A stretch of 64,000 nucleotides of DNA from Acetobacter fabarum (lineage in GTDB: Bacteria > Pseudomonadota > Alphaproteobacteria > Acetobacterales > Acetobacteraceae). The stretch is from assembly GCF_011516925.1 (NCBI RefSeq), contig NZ_WOTG01000007.1, positions 1-64,000 of the forward strand, written 5' to 3'. Under the pieces are notes generated by a model. The model did no database searches. It saw only the letters and a list, made by a program, of their open reading frames with translations, and was not told where the DNA came from. A program made the position numbers and the translations under genes. Of the stretch, positions 45,790-54,772 are shown in pieces; the stretch's first letter is position 1, and the number at the start of each line of letters is the position of its first letter.

Positions 45790-46122
45790 TCAGTCCTTGT
45801 GCGGTTCGGGGGAAAGAAGGTCAGCCTTGTTGGGCTTGTCTTTCCATTCCTGCGCATCAGCCGGTGGGGTGCCCTTGCGTGTAATGTTGGGCCACTGGCT
45901 GGCATATTTTGTGTTGATTTCCGCCCACGCTGCTGACCGGTCGTCGCTGTCGGGGAAAATGGCTTCGGCCGGGCATTCAGGTTCGCATACGCCGCAGTCA
46001 ATGCATTCATCCGGGTTAATAACCAGAAAGTTTTCACCGGCGTAGAAGCAGTCAACGGGGCAGACTTCCACACAGTCCATGAATTTGCAGCGGATGCAGT
46101 TTTCAGTGACCACGTAGGTCAT
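45790..46122 (-). CDS. fdxA: Seven-iron ferredoxin FdxA
   Basis: A 110-residue ferredoxin with a [3Fe-4S] and a [4Fe-4S] site: [18 protein letters not shown] followed by [16 protein letters not shown]. The acidic C-terminal extension is typical of alphaproteobacterial FdxA. ATG 46122 (MTYVVTEN) is chosen since GGAG is six bases upstream; the open frame reaches 46203. In many alphaproteobacteria the gene sits beside a Suv3-like helicase, as here. Its redox partner is not defined. Confidence 0.96.
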   Translation of the reverse strand: MTYVVTENCIRCKFMDCVEVCPVDCFYAGENFLVINPDECIDCGVCEPECPAEAIFPDSDDRSAAWAEINTKYASQWPNITRKGTPPADAQEWKDKPNKADLLSPEPHKD

Positions 46123-46287
46123 TGCCATCTCCGAAATTATCTGGCGGTCGAGTGGGGCTCGCCGCGTGGGGTCAGATGGCCAACCAGCCGGTCGTGCCAC
46201 CAAGGATGGCGCAGATATGATGGGCTTTTTGCACTATGGCAACCCGCTTGGACGAAAGGGGGCACTTCAATGCCCGCAGGGCTGCTC

Positions 46288-48873
46288 CTACATTTGGCTC
46301 CGTAACGTGCGCAGAATGGCAAAAGGACTGTTATTTTGGGCACTTTGTAGATGTGCCCCGTGTTTTGGACGGCTGGACCGCTGTTTTCTTTTTTCTGCGT
46401 GGCGTGTTGGTAAAACCATAAAAGGTGCCGGTGGCCCCGCATAACGTGGCGGTAAGGGGGCGGGAGGTTGCAGGCGGATTCCTAACCCTTTGAGCACATG
46501 GGGCAGCTCTTTTTTGCTGATCCCTAGGCGGGATGCCAGAGAGAGCGGCAAAGGTTTGGGGGTGCGGGCACACAAAACCCGCATATCCTGCATGAGGCTG
46601 GCTGCAATATCGAGTCGAACCAGCGTGTTGTGGCTGAGCAGCCAGCCAAGGCTGGCCAGCAGTGCCTGTGCCGGGGGGGCTAGTGGTGCGCTCAGACGCA
46701 CGGAAACCGCACCACCGGGCAAAGGCTGCGTTATGGACTGGCCCGTGTGGATGCGGAGCAGCAGGCTGCGGAGCGCCATGGCATGGGGCTTGAGCAATGG
46801 CGAGCAGAAAGCCAGCGGGCCATGGAGCCAAATAGCCTGTCGCCGGAGCAGCAGTGCTTCCGCCGGGGGAAGAACAGGCGGTGCGGGCAGGGTGGCAACG
46901 CCGCCATTTTCAGTAACAGCATGCACAATGCCGCGGAGCAGGGGGTGGTCTGCCACAGCCTGCTCCGCACGGAAGAGTGGGCCAAGGGTGTGGGCAAGGA
47001 CCGAGGTCATAAATTGTGTCAGCCGCTCGCGTATTCTGGCTTTATGGGTGGATTCCAGAAACTCCGCATCATCAATATGGATCACCGGGTGCAGGACCGA
47101 AGGGCCTTTGCGTAAATGGGCGATTGGCTCCTCACGCCACAGGATGTGGCCTGTCTGGTTGTCCAGCGTGATCTCGCTCTCAGGGGCTTGCAGAAAACGG
47201 GCAACAAGCCGGGGGATCTCACTCCGGGCAGCACGCCGTGCGGCTTTGAGAATAAGGGCCTGATCAGAGCGTGCGGCTTCGGGGTCGGGCACAAAGGCAA
47301 AGCCGCGCATATGCCCTACGTCATGCCCTTCCACGCGCACTTCCCCGGCTTTGTTAATGGCGCACAGCAGGGGGGCTCCATCTGCCTCTTCCAGCCTGCG
47401 GGCCAGACTGGCGGCGCGTTTGTCCACAAACCGGCTGGCTAGCCGCTCATGCAGGGCATCGGAGAGTGTGTCTTCGAGCATGCGGGTATGGCGCTGCCAG
47501 TGCTGGGCGTTTTCCACCCAGTCGGGGTGCGCTGCAACATAGGACCATGTGCGAATACCCATCAGGCGGTGCATCAGGTCTTCTATCTCGCCACCTGTAT
47601 GCTCCAGACTGGCGAGCCGCCCTTTGAGCCAGCTGGAAGGCAACTGCCCGTCTTTGGCCAGAATGCTAAACAACTGGCCACATAGGCGGATATGGCTGTC
47701 CAGTCCCAGTTTGCGAAAATCCGGTATCTGGCAGATTTCCCACAGCAGGCGGGTGTGTGCGGTGGTTGTGGCCAGTGTGCGCACGGCAGGGGTTTGCATA
47801 AGTGCGCTAAGTGTCTGCATGTCGGCTGCGGGTTCGGCAGGGCGCAGGTTGGGGTGTGGGGTCTTCTGGCACAGGCTGGCATACAGGGCTTGCGGGGAGG
47901 TAAAATCGAGCTTGCTGCTACGCCACCACAAAAAAGGAAGAGGCTCAAACTTGTGGGTTTCCACTGCCTCGGCCATGGCCTCTGGCAGAGGGGGGCACTC
48001 CCCGGTGGTGCCAAATGTGCCATCGCGCGTGCCACGGCCTGCGCGCCCGGCAATCTGGGCGATTTCCGCCGGAGCCAGCATGCGGTGGCGCTGTCCGTCA
48101 AATTTGGACAGGCCCGCAAAGGCAACATGGTCGATCGTCATGTTCAGCCCCATGCCAATGGCATCGGTGGCGACCAGATAATCCACCTCGCGGTTCTGGT
48201 ACAGTGCGACCTGCGCGTTGCGGGTGCGGGGGGAGAGCTGGCCCATGACCACCGCACACCCACCCCTTTTGCGCCGGATCAGTTCGGCAATGGCGTATAC
48301 CTCGGCCATGGAAAAAGCGACAATGGCCGTGCGGGGCGGCAGGCGCGACAGGCGGGTGTGGCCAGTATGGCTCAGGCTGGACAGGCGCGGGCGGGTTTCA
48401 ATGCTGATGTCGCGGATCAGGCTGCGCATGAGCGGGGCAATGGTGTCCGCCCCAAGGAACAGGGTTTCGGACCGGCCGCGGGCGTTGAGCAGGCGGTCGG
48501 TAAAAATATGGCCACGCTCGGGGTCGGCACAAAGCTGGATTTCGTCCACCGCCACAAAGTCCACCGGGCGGTGCATGGGCATGGCCTCAACCGTGCAGGA
48601 GAACCAGCGCGCCTGCGGAGGAATGATTTTCTCCTCCCCCGTAATCAGCGCAACCGAGCGAACCCCTTTAAGCCGCACCATGCGGTCATAGTTCTCGCGC
48701 GCTAGCAGCCTGAGTGGAAAACCGATGACACCGGACGCGTGTGCCAGCATCCGCTCTAGCGCCAGATGTGTTTTGCCGGTGTTGGTCGGGCCCAGAATGG
48801 CACGGACCGGAGCCTGATCTACGCACTGGGCTGCGTGCAGGGCAGGAGCCATCTGGCGGGGGGGAACCTTCAT
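46288..48873 (-). CDS. Suv3-like superfamily 2 RNA helicase
   Basis: An 861-residue helicase (from ATG 48873). Motif I is AILGPTNTGKTHLAL near residue 30, motif II is VDEIQLCADPERGH, and motif VI is EIAQIAGRAGRGTRDG. The sequence FPLRLLARENYDR and ALITGEEKI match the mitochondrial SUV3 type, which unwinds RNA for degradation. The long C-terminal half is helical and ends in a basic tail (about 820-861). The open frame runs to 48987, but that overlaps the aminopeptidase start on the other strand; the internal ATG leaves a 112-base divergent gap. A separate S4-domain gene often found next to this helicase is absent. Confidence 0.92.
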   Translation of the reverse strand: MKVPPRQMAPALHAAQCVDQAPVRAILGPTNTGKTHLALERMLAHASGVIGFPLRLLARENYDRMVRLKGVRSVALITGEEKIIPPQARWFSCTVEAMPMHRPVDFVAVDEIQLCADPERGHIFTDRLLNARGRSETLFLGADTIAPLMRSLIRDISIETRPRLSSLSHTGHTRLSRLPPRTAIVAFSMAEVYAIAELIRRKRGGCAVVMGQLSPRTRNAQVALYQNREVDYLVATDAIGMGLNMTIDHVAFAGLSKFDGQRHRMLAPAEIAQIAGRAGRGTRDGTFGTTGECPPLPEAMAEAVETHKFEPLPFLWWRSSKLDFTSPQALYASLCQKTPHPNLRPAEPAADMQTLSALMQTPAVRTLATTTAHTRLLWEICQIPDFRKLGLDSHIRLCGQLFSILAKDGQLPSSWLKGRLASLEHTGGEIEDLMHRLMGIRTWSYVAAHPDWVENAQHWQRHTRMLEDTLSDALHERLASRFVDKRAASLARRLEEADGAPLLCAINKAGEVRVEGHDVGHMRGFAFVPDPEAARSDQALILKAARRAARSEIPRLVARFLQAPESEITLDNQTGHILWREEPIAHLRKGPSVLHPVIHIDDAEFLESTHKARIRERLTQFMTSVLAHTLGPLFRAEQAVADHPLLRGIVHAVTENGGVATLPAPPVLPPAEALLLRRQAIWLHGPLAFCSPLLKPHAMALRSLLLRIHTGQSITQPLPGGAVSVRLSAPLAPPAQALLASLGWLLSHNTLVRLDIAASLMQDMRVLCARTPKPLPLSLASRLGISKKELPHVLKGLGIRLQPPAPLPPRYAGPPAPFMVLPTRHAEKRKQRSSRPKHGAHLQSAQNNSPFAILRTLRSQM

Positions 48874-48985
48874 GCCGTGTATGGTCCGCTGCCCGCGCCT
48901 GAAAAGCAAGTCGGCAATGCGTGCAGCCTCCCCCGTTGCATCATGCAAAAGGGAGGCGCAGGGTGCGGGCAGAAGGAGGAATGCC

Positions 48986-50413
48986 ATGCCTATTCATGAT
49001 CTGGACTGTCTGAGCGTTGCGCGCAGGCGGAAGACTCTGTGCACCGTTTATGCCGTGCGGGCCTGTGAGCGAGAGACATGGGTGGCATTGGCAGGGGAGG
49101 CCGCGGTCAGCTTTGCCCAAAACTGCGGCTTTGTCGCGCGGGCAGGCCAGCTTGTGCTGGTGCCCGGTCCCGGGGGCAAGGTGCAGGCGCTTTTTGGCCT
49201 GCCTGAAAAAAAGACCACGCCGCGCGACCCGTTTATATTCGGCAAGCTGGCACAAGACCTGCCCGCAGGGGACTGGACCGTGCAGGCACCAGATGATGTG
49301 GCGCGGGATGATGTTATTCTGGGTTTTTGTCTGGGCGCATACCGCTACAGCCTGAAAACCGAAGAGCAGGGTGAGCAGCCCCGGCTTGTGGTGACGGCGA
49401 CCGAGCGCAAGGGGCTGGCAGCGCAGATGGCACGGGCTATCTGCTTTGCGCGTGACCTGATCAATACCCCTGCCAACCTGCTGGGGCCATCCGAGCTCGC
49501 ACGGGAGGCCAAAACGGCACTCCGCCCGCTTGGGGCTGAGGTCGAGGTCATCAAGGGCACAGCGCTGGACGAGGCTTATCCGCTACTGGCGCATGTGGGT
49601 AATGGTTCGCAGCGTGGGCCCAGAGTGGTCGTGGCCCGCTGGCACGGCACACACGCTGTCAAGGATGCACCGCTGATCTCCCTCGTTGGTAAAGGTGTGT
49701 GCTTTGATAGCGGGGGGTATGACATCAAACCCTCCAGCGGCATGCTGCGCATGAAAAAGGATATGGGCGGGGCAGCGACCGTGTTGGCGCTGGCTTATCT
49801 GGTTATGGCGCAGGACCTGCCCGTGCGGCTGGAACTGCGGCTGGGATGTGTGGAAAACAGCGTATCCGGCCATGCCATGCGCCCGCTGGACGTTATTCGG
49901 AGCCGCTCGGGCTTAACGGTGGAAATTGGCAATACCGATGCCGAAGGGCGGCTGGTGCTGAGTGACCTGCTGCACGAGGCAGGTGAGAGCGCGCCAGACC
50001 TGCTGGTGGATGTGGCAACCCTTACAGGCGCTGCCCGCGTGGCGCTGGGGCCAGACCTGCCTGCCCTGTTCTGCAATAACGACTCCACGGCCATGCTGTT
50101 CGCGGAGGCGGCGGAGCACGAGGCCGACCCTCTATGGCGTCTGCCGCTCTGGCAGGGTTACGCAGGCTGGCTTAAAAGCACGGTGGCGGACCTGAACAAT
50201 ATTGCCTCCCGGCCCATGGCAGGAGCTGTTACAGCCGCGCTGTTTTTGGAACATTTTGTAAAACCAGACCAGCGCTGGGTGCATATCGATAGTTATGCCT
50301 GGAATGATTCCAGCAGACCCGGACGGCCAGAAGGCGGGGATACTCCCGGGATTCGTGCACTTTTTCGTGTAATACGTTCTCTTTGTGGAACGAATCGGGC
50401 GCAAAAGAGTTAG
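48986..50413 (+). CDS. M17 family leucyl aminopeptidase
   Basis: A 475-residue two-metal aminopeptidase that releases N-terminal residues from peptides in the cytoplasm. Metal and catalytic motifs: GKGVCFDSGGYDIKPSSGM near residue 235 (lysine and aspartates) and NTDAEGRLVLSDLL near 315 (signature), followed by VDVATLTGAARVALG. The N-terminal domain is more divergent than in PepA. AAGGAGG lies before ATG 48986, so the upstream part of the frame (from 48872) is not used. Divergent from the helicase. Confidence 0.94.
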   Translation: MPIHDLDCLSVARRRKTLCTVYAVRACERETWVALAGEAAVSFAQNCGFVARAGQLVLVPGPGGKVQALFGLPEKKTTPRDPFIFGKLAQDLPAGDWTVQAPDDVARDDVILGFCLGAYRYSLKTEEQGEQPRLVVTATERKGLAAQMARAICFARDLINTPANLLGPSELAREAKTALRPLGAEVEVIKGTALDEAYPLLAHVGNGSQRGPRVVVARWHGTHAVKDAPLISLVGKGVCFDSGGYDIKPSSGMLRMKKDMGGAATVLALAYLVMAQDLPVRLELRLGCVENSVSGHAMRPLDVIRSRSGLTVEIGNTDAEGRLVLSDLLHEAGESAPDLLVDVATLTGAARVALGPDLPALFCNNDSTAMLFAEAAEHEADPLWRLPLWQGYAGWLKSTVADLNNIASRPMAGAVTAALFLEHFVKPDQRWVHIDSYAWNDSSRPGRPEGGDTPGIRALFRVIRSLCGTNRAQKS

Positions 50414-50583
50414 GGTTTTTACAGACCACTCTGGCGTAATATTTTTTTGTGACAGCGCTTTAAAAAATCGTTTCGGTGTCTATATAAAGCGCATCAGATT
50501 CATTCCGGTTTGCATATGGGCCGGAAAAACACAGCCGGGCGGGCCAAAGCTCTGGTCCCCGGCACAAAAGGAAGTTGAACGTC

Positions 50584-50997
50584 ATGGCACAGGCCGCAGA
50601 AAAGGCAGAGGATCTGGTCAAGACCCTGCGGGATACCATTGTTGCACTGGTGCGCGGAGAAGGGCCGGACCTGTCCGCCCGTCAGCTCGCTGTGTTCCTG
50701 ACCTGCTATCTGGATGAAAGCGGGCATACGGTGCGCGGTCTGGCGGCAAGCCTGAACGTGTCCAAGCCTGCCATTACCCGGGCACTCGACCGTTTGACCG
50801 AACTGGATCTGGCACGCCGCAAGGTGGACCCGCTGGACCGCCGCTCCGTGCTGGTGCAGCGTACCCCTAAGGGCGCTTCCTACCTGAAGGAAATTCGCTC
50901 CATCATGGGCACGACCGCGCATGATGTGGCCCAGAACACCCAGCAGGAAGAAAAAGTGGCAACAGTGCGTCGCCTGCGCCGTGTTGCGGCTGCCTGA
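50584..50997 (+). CDS. MarR family transcriptional regulator
   Basis: A 137-residue winged-helix regulator. The DNA-binding part is LSARQLAVFLTCYLDESGHTVRGLAASLNVSKPAITRALDRL-like (residues 30-72; the recognition helix is SKPAITRALDRL), and the wing is ARRKVDPLDRRSVLVQRT. These dimers usually repress transport or stress genes and release DNA on ligand binding. AAGGA lies 12 bases before the ATG. The target may be itself or the exported protein downstream; a palindrome at 51015-51034 is a candidate site. Confidence 0.9.
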   Translation: MAQAAEKAEDLVKTLRDTIVALVRGEGPDLSARQLAVFLTCYLDESGHTVRGLAASLNVSKPAITRALDRLTELDLARRKVDPLDRRSVLVQRTPKGASYLKEIRSIMGTTAHDVAQNTQQEEKVATVRRLRRVAAA

Positions 50998-51014
50998 TCA
51001 GCCAGCCTGCACGT

Positions 51015-51034
51015 TTTATACACGCACGTATAAA
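51015..51034. promoter_or_regulatory. Palindrome between the MarR gene and the exported protein
   Basis: TTTATAC and GTATAAA are perfect inverted repeats separated by six bases. The 20-base span and AT-rich arms resemble a MarR operator, and it lies 17 bases after the regulator's stop codon. It could equally form part of a hairpin. Confidence 0.4.
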
Positions 51035-51100
51035 GGTTGCCGTGTTGCGGGCCTCGTACCCTTCCAGAAAGGGGGCGGGGCTGTAACCGGCAACCTTTTT
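51032..51100 (+). terminator. Candidate terminator with long loop after the MarR gene
   Basis: AAAGGTTGCCG (51032-51042) pairs with CGGCAACCTTTTT (51088-51100). The stem is about 11 bases and a T-run follows, but the loop is about 45 bases and could contain its own structure. Confidence 0.5.
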
Positions 51101-51196
51101 GCATGGAGGGCGTTGTTGTTCCTGACTTGTGTCAGATGTTTTCAACCTTCAGGTTGCTAACAGTCTTCTGGACACGCCTGTAAAGGGAGCTGTTCC

Positions 51197-51640
51197 ATGC
51201 GTTTTTCTTCTTTTGTTGCCGCGGCCACTCTGGCTGTCTCTGTTGCGGGCGTACCTGCCGCATACGCCGCCGATGCCATGGGCGCACCCACCGCCAAAAT
51301 TACCCTGACCGCCAAATCGGCCGATATTGGGCTGGGTTATACGTGGGGTGAGGGTAAGCTGACCTATGGCGGCAAAACGCATGCCTTTTCCATTACCGGC
51401 GGGACTATTGCCGCTGTCGGTTTTTCCAAGATCGAGGGAACAGGCACGGTTTATAACCTGCACCGCCTGAAGGATTTTAGCGGCACCTATGCTGCAGCCC
51501 ACGGCGAGGCCACGCTGGGTCAGGGCCTGGGTGGGGCTGTGCTGGAAAACAAGAATGGCGTCCGGATCAAGATCGAGACCATCTCGCAGGGGGCGCGGCT
51601 TGCCGGTTCTGCTCAGGGGCTGACGTTAACACTCAAATAA
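51197..51640 (+). CDS. Small exported protein of unknown function
   Basis: A 147-residue protein with a clear signal peptide (MRFSSFVAAATLAVSVAG, cleavage near AYAA-D). The mature part is glycine-rich and predicted as beta-strands, with YTWGEGKLTYGGKTHAFSI and GTGTVYNLHRLKDFSGTY. I do not recognise the family with certainty; the YxWGxG pattern recalls exported beta-sheet proteins common in alphaproteobacteria. AAGGGAG precedes the ATG. Confidence 0.75.
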   Translation: MRFSSFVAAATLAVSVAGVPAAYAADAMGAPTAKITLTAKSADIGLGYTWGEGKLTYGGKTHAFSITGGTIAAVGFSKIEGTGTVYNLHRLKDFSGTYAAAHGEATLGQGLGGAVLENKNGVRIKIETISQGARLAGSAQGLTLTLK

Positions 51641-51661
51641 CCGCTTGCCGGGGTGTGTGGC

Positions 51662-52687
51662 TTACCACGGGCCAATTGCGCGCTGGCGTGCACGCAGCAC
51701 ACCCCAAAGGGTCCATGCCAGCTGGGGTAATATAAGCAGGGCTGCGCCCGCCATGCCGCTCCAGAACCCTGTTGTGGGCGCTACAAGGCAGGCAACGCCA
51801 CCACCCCACAGGGTTAGCCCCCATTGCAGCAGAGAGACAACGGGCACCGCTACGGCGCTACGGTAGATAATCTGGTAAAGGTGCCCCCGGTGCGCCTGCA
51901 CAAGCGTCTGCCGCATGTACAGGCGGCGGATAAGCGTGAACAGCACATCATAAACCAGTGGGAACAACAGGGCAGGGCCAAGTATTCCTCCGCGTGGCAG
52001 GGTGGTATGGCTGGCAATATACAGGCTGGCTATTCCCGCCAGCAGGCCGCAACCCTGGCTGCCAACATCACCCAGAAAAATCCGGGCATGGGGGAAGTTA
52101 AAGGGCAGAAAACCCACAAGGCAGGCGCTGAGCAGCAAGGCAGGCCATTGTAGCGCCGGCACGCCAAAAAACGGGGCAGCAAGGCCCACGCACAGGGCGG
52201 CACAGGCCAGACACCCCGCAATAAGCCCGTTTAACCCGTCCATGAAGTTGACGGCATTGGTGATAAAAACAAGCCACAGAACAGACAGGGCCGCACCCGC
52301 CAGCGGCGTTGGCCCGGTTAGATGCACACCGCCCCCTACAACCAGGCTGGCGGCTATGGTTTGCGCTGCAAACTTAAGGCCGGGGTGCCACTGGTACAGG
52401 TCATCCAGCCACGAGACACTGCACAAAAGCACCAGAGCCACTGCCGCCATAAAGCATGGGAAAGAGAAAACTGGCTGGCCTGCCACCCCCTGCAGAACAG
52501 GAAAAAACAGCCCGAATGCCACCATAACCCCGATTCCTCCCCCCTTGGGTGTGGGGGTGGCATGGGCGCTACGGTGGTCGGGGTGGTCCATAACCGCCAG
52601 CCTGATCATGCACCGCACAAGGGCTGCACACAGCAGGGCAGCGCAAGGCAGGCATGAAAAAGCCAGAACGGCGGGAAAAAAAGACAT
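51662..52687 (-). CDS. Undecaprenyl-phosphate sugar-1-phosphate transferase (WecA/MraY family)
   Basis: A 341-residue membrane protein with about 10 helices. Family motifs are DHPDHRSAHATPTPKGGG (substrate entry), SWLDDLYQWHPGLKF (catalytic aspartates), NAVNFMDGLNGL, and HARIFLGDVGSQ (metal and nucleotide site). It transfers a sugar-phosphate from a UDP-sugar to undecaprenyl phosphate to start surface polysaccharide synthesis. It is divergent from the CapD-like gene, with which it probably works. Confidence 0.92.
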   Translation of the reverse strand: MSFFPAVLAFSCLPCAALLCAALVRCMIRLAVMDHPDHRSAHATPTPKGGGIGVMVAFGLFFPVLQGVAGQPVFSFPCFMAAVALVLLCSVSWLDDLYQWHPGLKFAAQTIAASLVVGGGVHLTGPTPLAGAALSVLWLVFITNAVNFMDGLNGLIAGCLACAALCVGLAAPFFGVPALQWPALLLSACLVGFLPFNFPHARIFLGDVGSQGCGLLAGIASLYIASHTTLPRGGILGPALLFPLVYDVLFTLIRRLYMRQTLVQAHRGHLYQIIYRSAVAVPVVSLLQWGLTLWGGGVACLVAPTTGFWSGMAGAALLILPQLAWTLWGVLRARQRAIGPW

Positions 52688-52753
52688 GAAAGAGAGGGTT
52701 GTCCGGTTAGGCTGCTTCTAGGATGTCGGGCGCTGGGCTATAAGCGCACGATC

Positions 52754-54772
52754 ATGGTATCGCAACGTTCCCAGCTCCAGCATCAATATGCAAGATTTTG
52801 GCCGCTGAACAGGATTGCCCTGAATATCCTGCTCGACGGCGGGCTGGCAGCATTGGCGGCAGTGCTGGCCTGCTGGCTGGCGGCCCCTTATGGGGTGCAG
52901 CTTCATCCAGTGTGGTTTGCCCTTGCAGGGGGTGCCTCACTGGTGGTGGGGGGGCTACCCTTTAGGCTGCCGCAGCAATACTGGCGCTTTGCAGGCATGT
53001 CGGACCTGCTGGGGCTTGCCGGTGCATCATTCAGTAGCGCTCTGCTGCTTTTTGCAGGTGTGGTGTGGGCCGGGTTGCCCCTGCCCAGTGTTGCGTTCCC
53101 CTTTATTTACGCTCTGGTGCTGCTGGTCCTGCTCGGCGGGGTGCGGGTGTTCCACCGTCTGGCGCACAGAGCAGGCAGCCCACGGGCCGATGGACAAAGC
53201 GTGCTGCTGATTGGGTCGGATACCGCAGCGGATCTGTTTATTCAGGTGGCAGAACGCGGCAAGCACATGAATGTCCGTATTGCCGGGCTGGTGGGGGGGA
53301 ACCGGTCACAAACGGGCCACCGGATTCGTAACGTGCCTATTCTGGGACACCGGGAAGAGTTGGCCCGTGTGCTGGCGCAGATGAACACGGCGGGGCATCT
53401 GCCAGAAGCTCTGGTGGTGCTGGACCCCGATTGCAGGGGCCGTGCATTAAGCCAGATGCTGGATGTGGCGGCAGAATACGGTCTGGCTGTGCTGCGACCG
53501 CCAGCCATGCTGGACATGACCCCGGCAGAACAGGTGCGTTTGCAGCCAATGCAGCCGCAGGACCTGCTGAACCGCCCGCAGGTACCGCTGGATCAGGCCG
53601 GGCTGGATCGCCTGATCAACCAGCGCTCGGTTCTGGTAACGGGGGTTGGGGGGACTATTGGTTCCGAACTGGTGCGCCAGATTGCCCGTCACGCGCCCGC
53701 CTGCCTTGTTCTGTTGGACCATGGCGAGTTCGCACTGTGGCAGATTGATGTGGAACTGGCGGAGTGTGCTCCGGGCATTACGCGCAAGGTGGTTGTGGCC
53801 GATGTGCGGGATGCGGAGCGGATTAACGCCATTATGGCCCAGTACAAGCCCGATCTGGTGTTCCATGCGGCAGCACTCAAGCATGTTCCGATTGTGGAGG
53901 CCAATCCGGCGGAAGGTGTTCTGACCAACCTGCACGGCACGCGTGTGGTGGCCGATGCCGCAGCCCGGCATGGGGCGGCCGCCATGATCGTGATTTCCAC
54001 CGACAAGGCAGTTAATCCTTTCAATCTGATGGGGGCGACCAAGCGGGCGGCAGAAATGTACTGTCAGGCGCTGGATGTGCAGGCCCGCTCTTCGGGGCGG
54101 CCTAAGGCCATGCGTTGCATTACGGTGCGGTTTGGCAATGTGCTGGGGTCCACCGGTTCTGTCGTTCCTCTGTTCCAGCGGCAGTTGGAGCGGGGCGGCC
54201 CGCTAACCGTAACCCACCCGGAAATGCGGCGTTACTTCATGACCGTGCCTGAGGCCGTGGGGCTTGTGCTGCAGGCATGTGTGCGCGGCATGTCCTGTGC
54301 AACAGGGACGGATATGGAGGTTCTGCTCCGTCAGGGCGGTATTTTTGTGCTGGATATGGGGGAGCCGGTTAAGATTGTGGATCTGGCCCGGCAGATGGTC
54401 CGTCTGGCGGGCCTTAAGCCGGATGAAGATATTGCCATTCATTTTACCGGCCTGCGTGCAGGGGAAAAACTGTACGAGGAACTGTTCCATGGGCGTGAGA
54501 CCTCGGTGCCGACCGATGCGCCCGGCCTGCTCATGGCAACGCCGCGTGTGGTGGAAATGGATGAGGTGCGCGCAGCTGTGGACCAGATTACCGCCCATGC
54601 CCGGCGTGGTGATGTCGCTGCAACCTTGCAGGCCCTGCGCCTGCTGGTGCCCGAGTTTGACCATAACCCTAACGGGGATGTGCGCGAACTGGCTCCGACT
54701 GGTGCAAAATCCCATGGTGCGGTAAAAGACGAGCAGATAAAGGCCGACGGCACGGAGCAGATGGCACCATGA
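52754..54772 (+). CDS. CapD/PglF-like nucleotide-sugar epimerase/dehydratase
   Basis: A 672-residue membrane-bound short-chain dehydrogenase/reductase. Four N-terminal helices (about 12-135) are followed by a CoA-binding-like domain (LLIGSDTAADLFI) and the catalytic domain with the NAD site VTGVGGTIGSELVRQIA. The active-site stretch STDKAVNPFNLMGATKRAAEMY has methionine where classical enzymes have tyrosine, as in the 4,6-dehydratases WbpM and PglF. The product is likely a UDP-4-keto-6-deoxy sugar, the substrate of the next gene, which overlaps it by four bases. Confidence 0.93.
   Translation: MVSQRSQLQHQYARFWPLNRIALNILLDGGLAALAAVLACWLAAPYGVQLHPVWFALAGGASLVVGGLPFRLPQQYWRFAGMSDLLGLAGASFSSALLLFAGVVWAGLPLPSVAFPFIYALVLLVLLGGVRVFHRLAHRAGSPRADGQSVLLIGSDTAADLFIQVAERGKHMNVRIAGLVGGNRSQTGHRIRNVPILGHREELARVLAQMNTAGHLPEALVVLDPDCRGRALSQMLDVAAEYGLAVLRPPAMLDMTPAEQVRLQPMQPQDLLNRPQVPLDQAGLDRLINQRSVLVTGVGGTIGSELVRQIARHAPACLVLLDHGEFALWQIDVELAECAPGITRKVVVADVRDAERINAIMAQYKPDLVFHAAALKHVPIVEANPAEGVLTNLHGTRVVADAAARHGAAAMIVISTDKAVNPFNLMGATKRAAEMYCQALDVQARSSGRPKAMRCITVRFGNVLGSTGSVVPLFQRQLERGGPLTVTHPEMRRYFMTVPEAVGLVLQACVRGMSCATGTDMEVLLRQGGIFVLDMGEPVKIVDLARQMVRLAGLKPDEDIAIHFTGLRAGEKLYEELFHGRETSVPTDAPGLLMATPRVVEMDEVRAAVDQITAHARRGDVAATLQALRLLVPEFDHNPNGDVRELAPTGAKSHGAVKDEQIKADGTEQMAP

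Noticed and set aside
47692..48705. 337-codon plus-strand frame opposite the Suv3-like helicase
   Set aside because: Antisense to conserved helicase motifs; no independent support.
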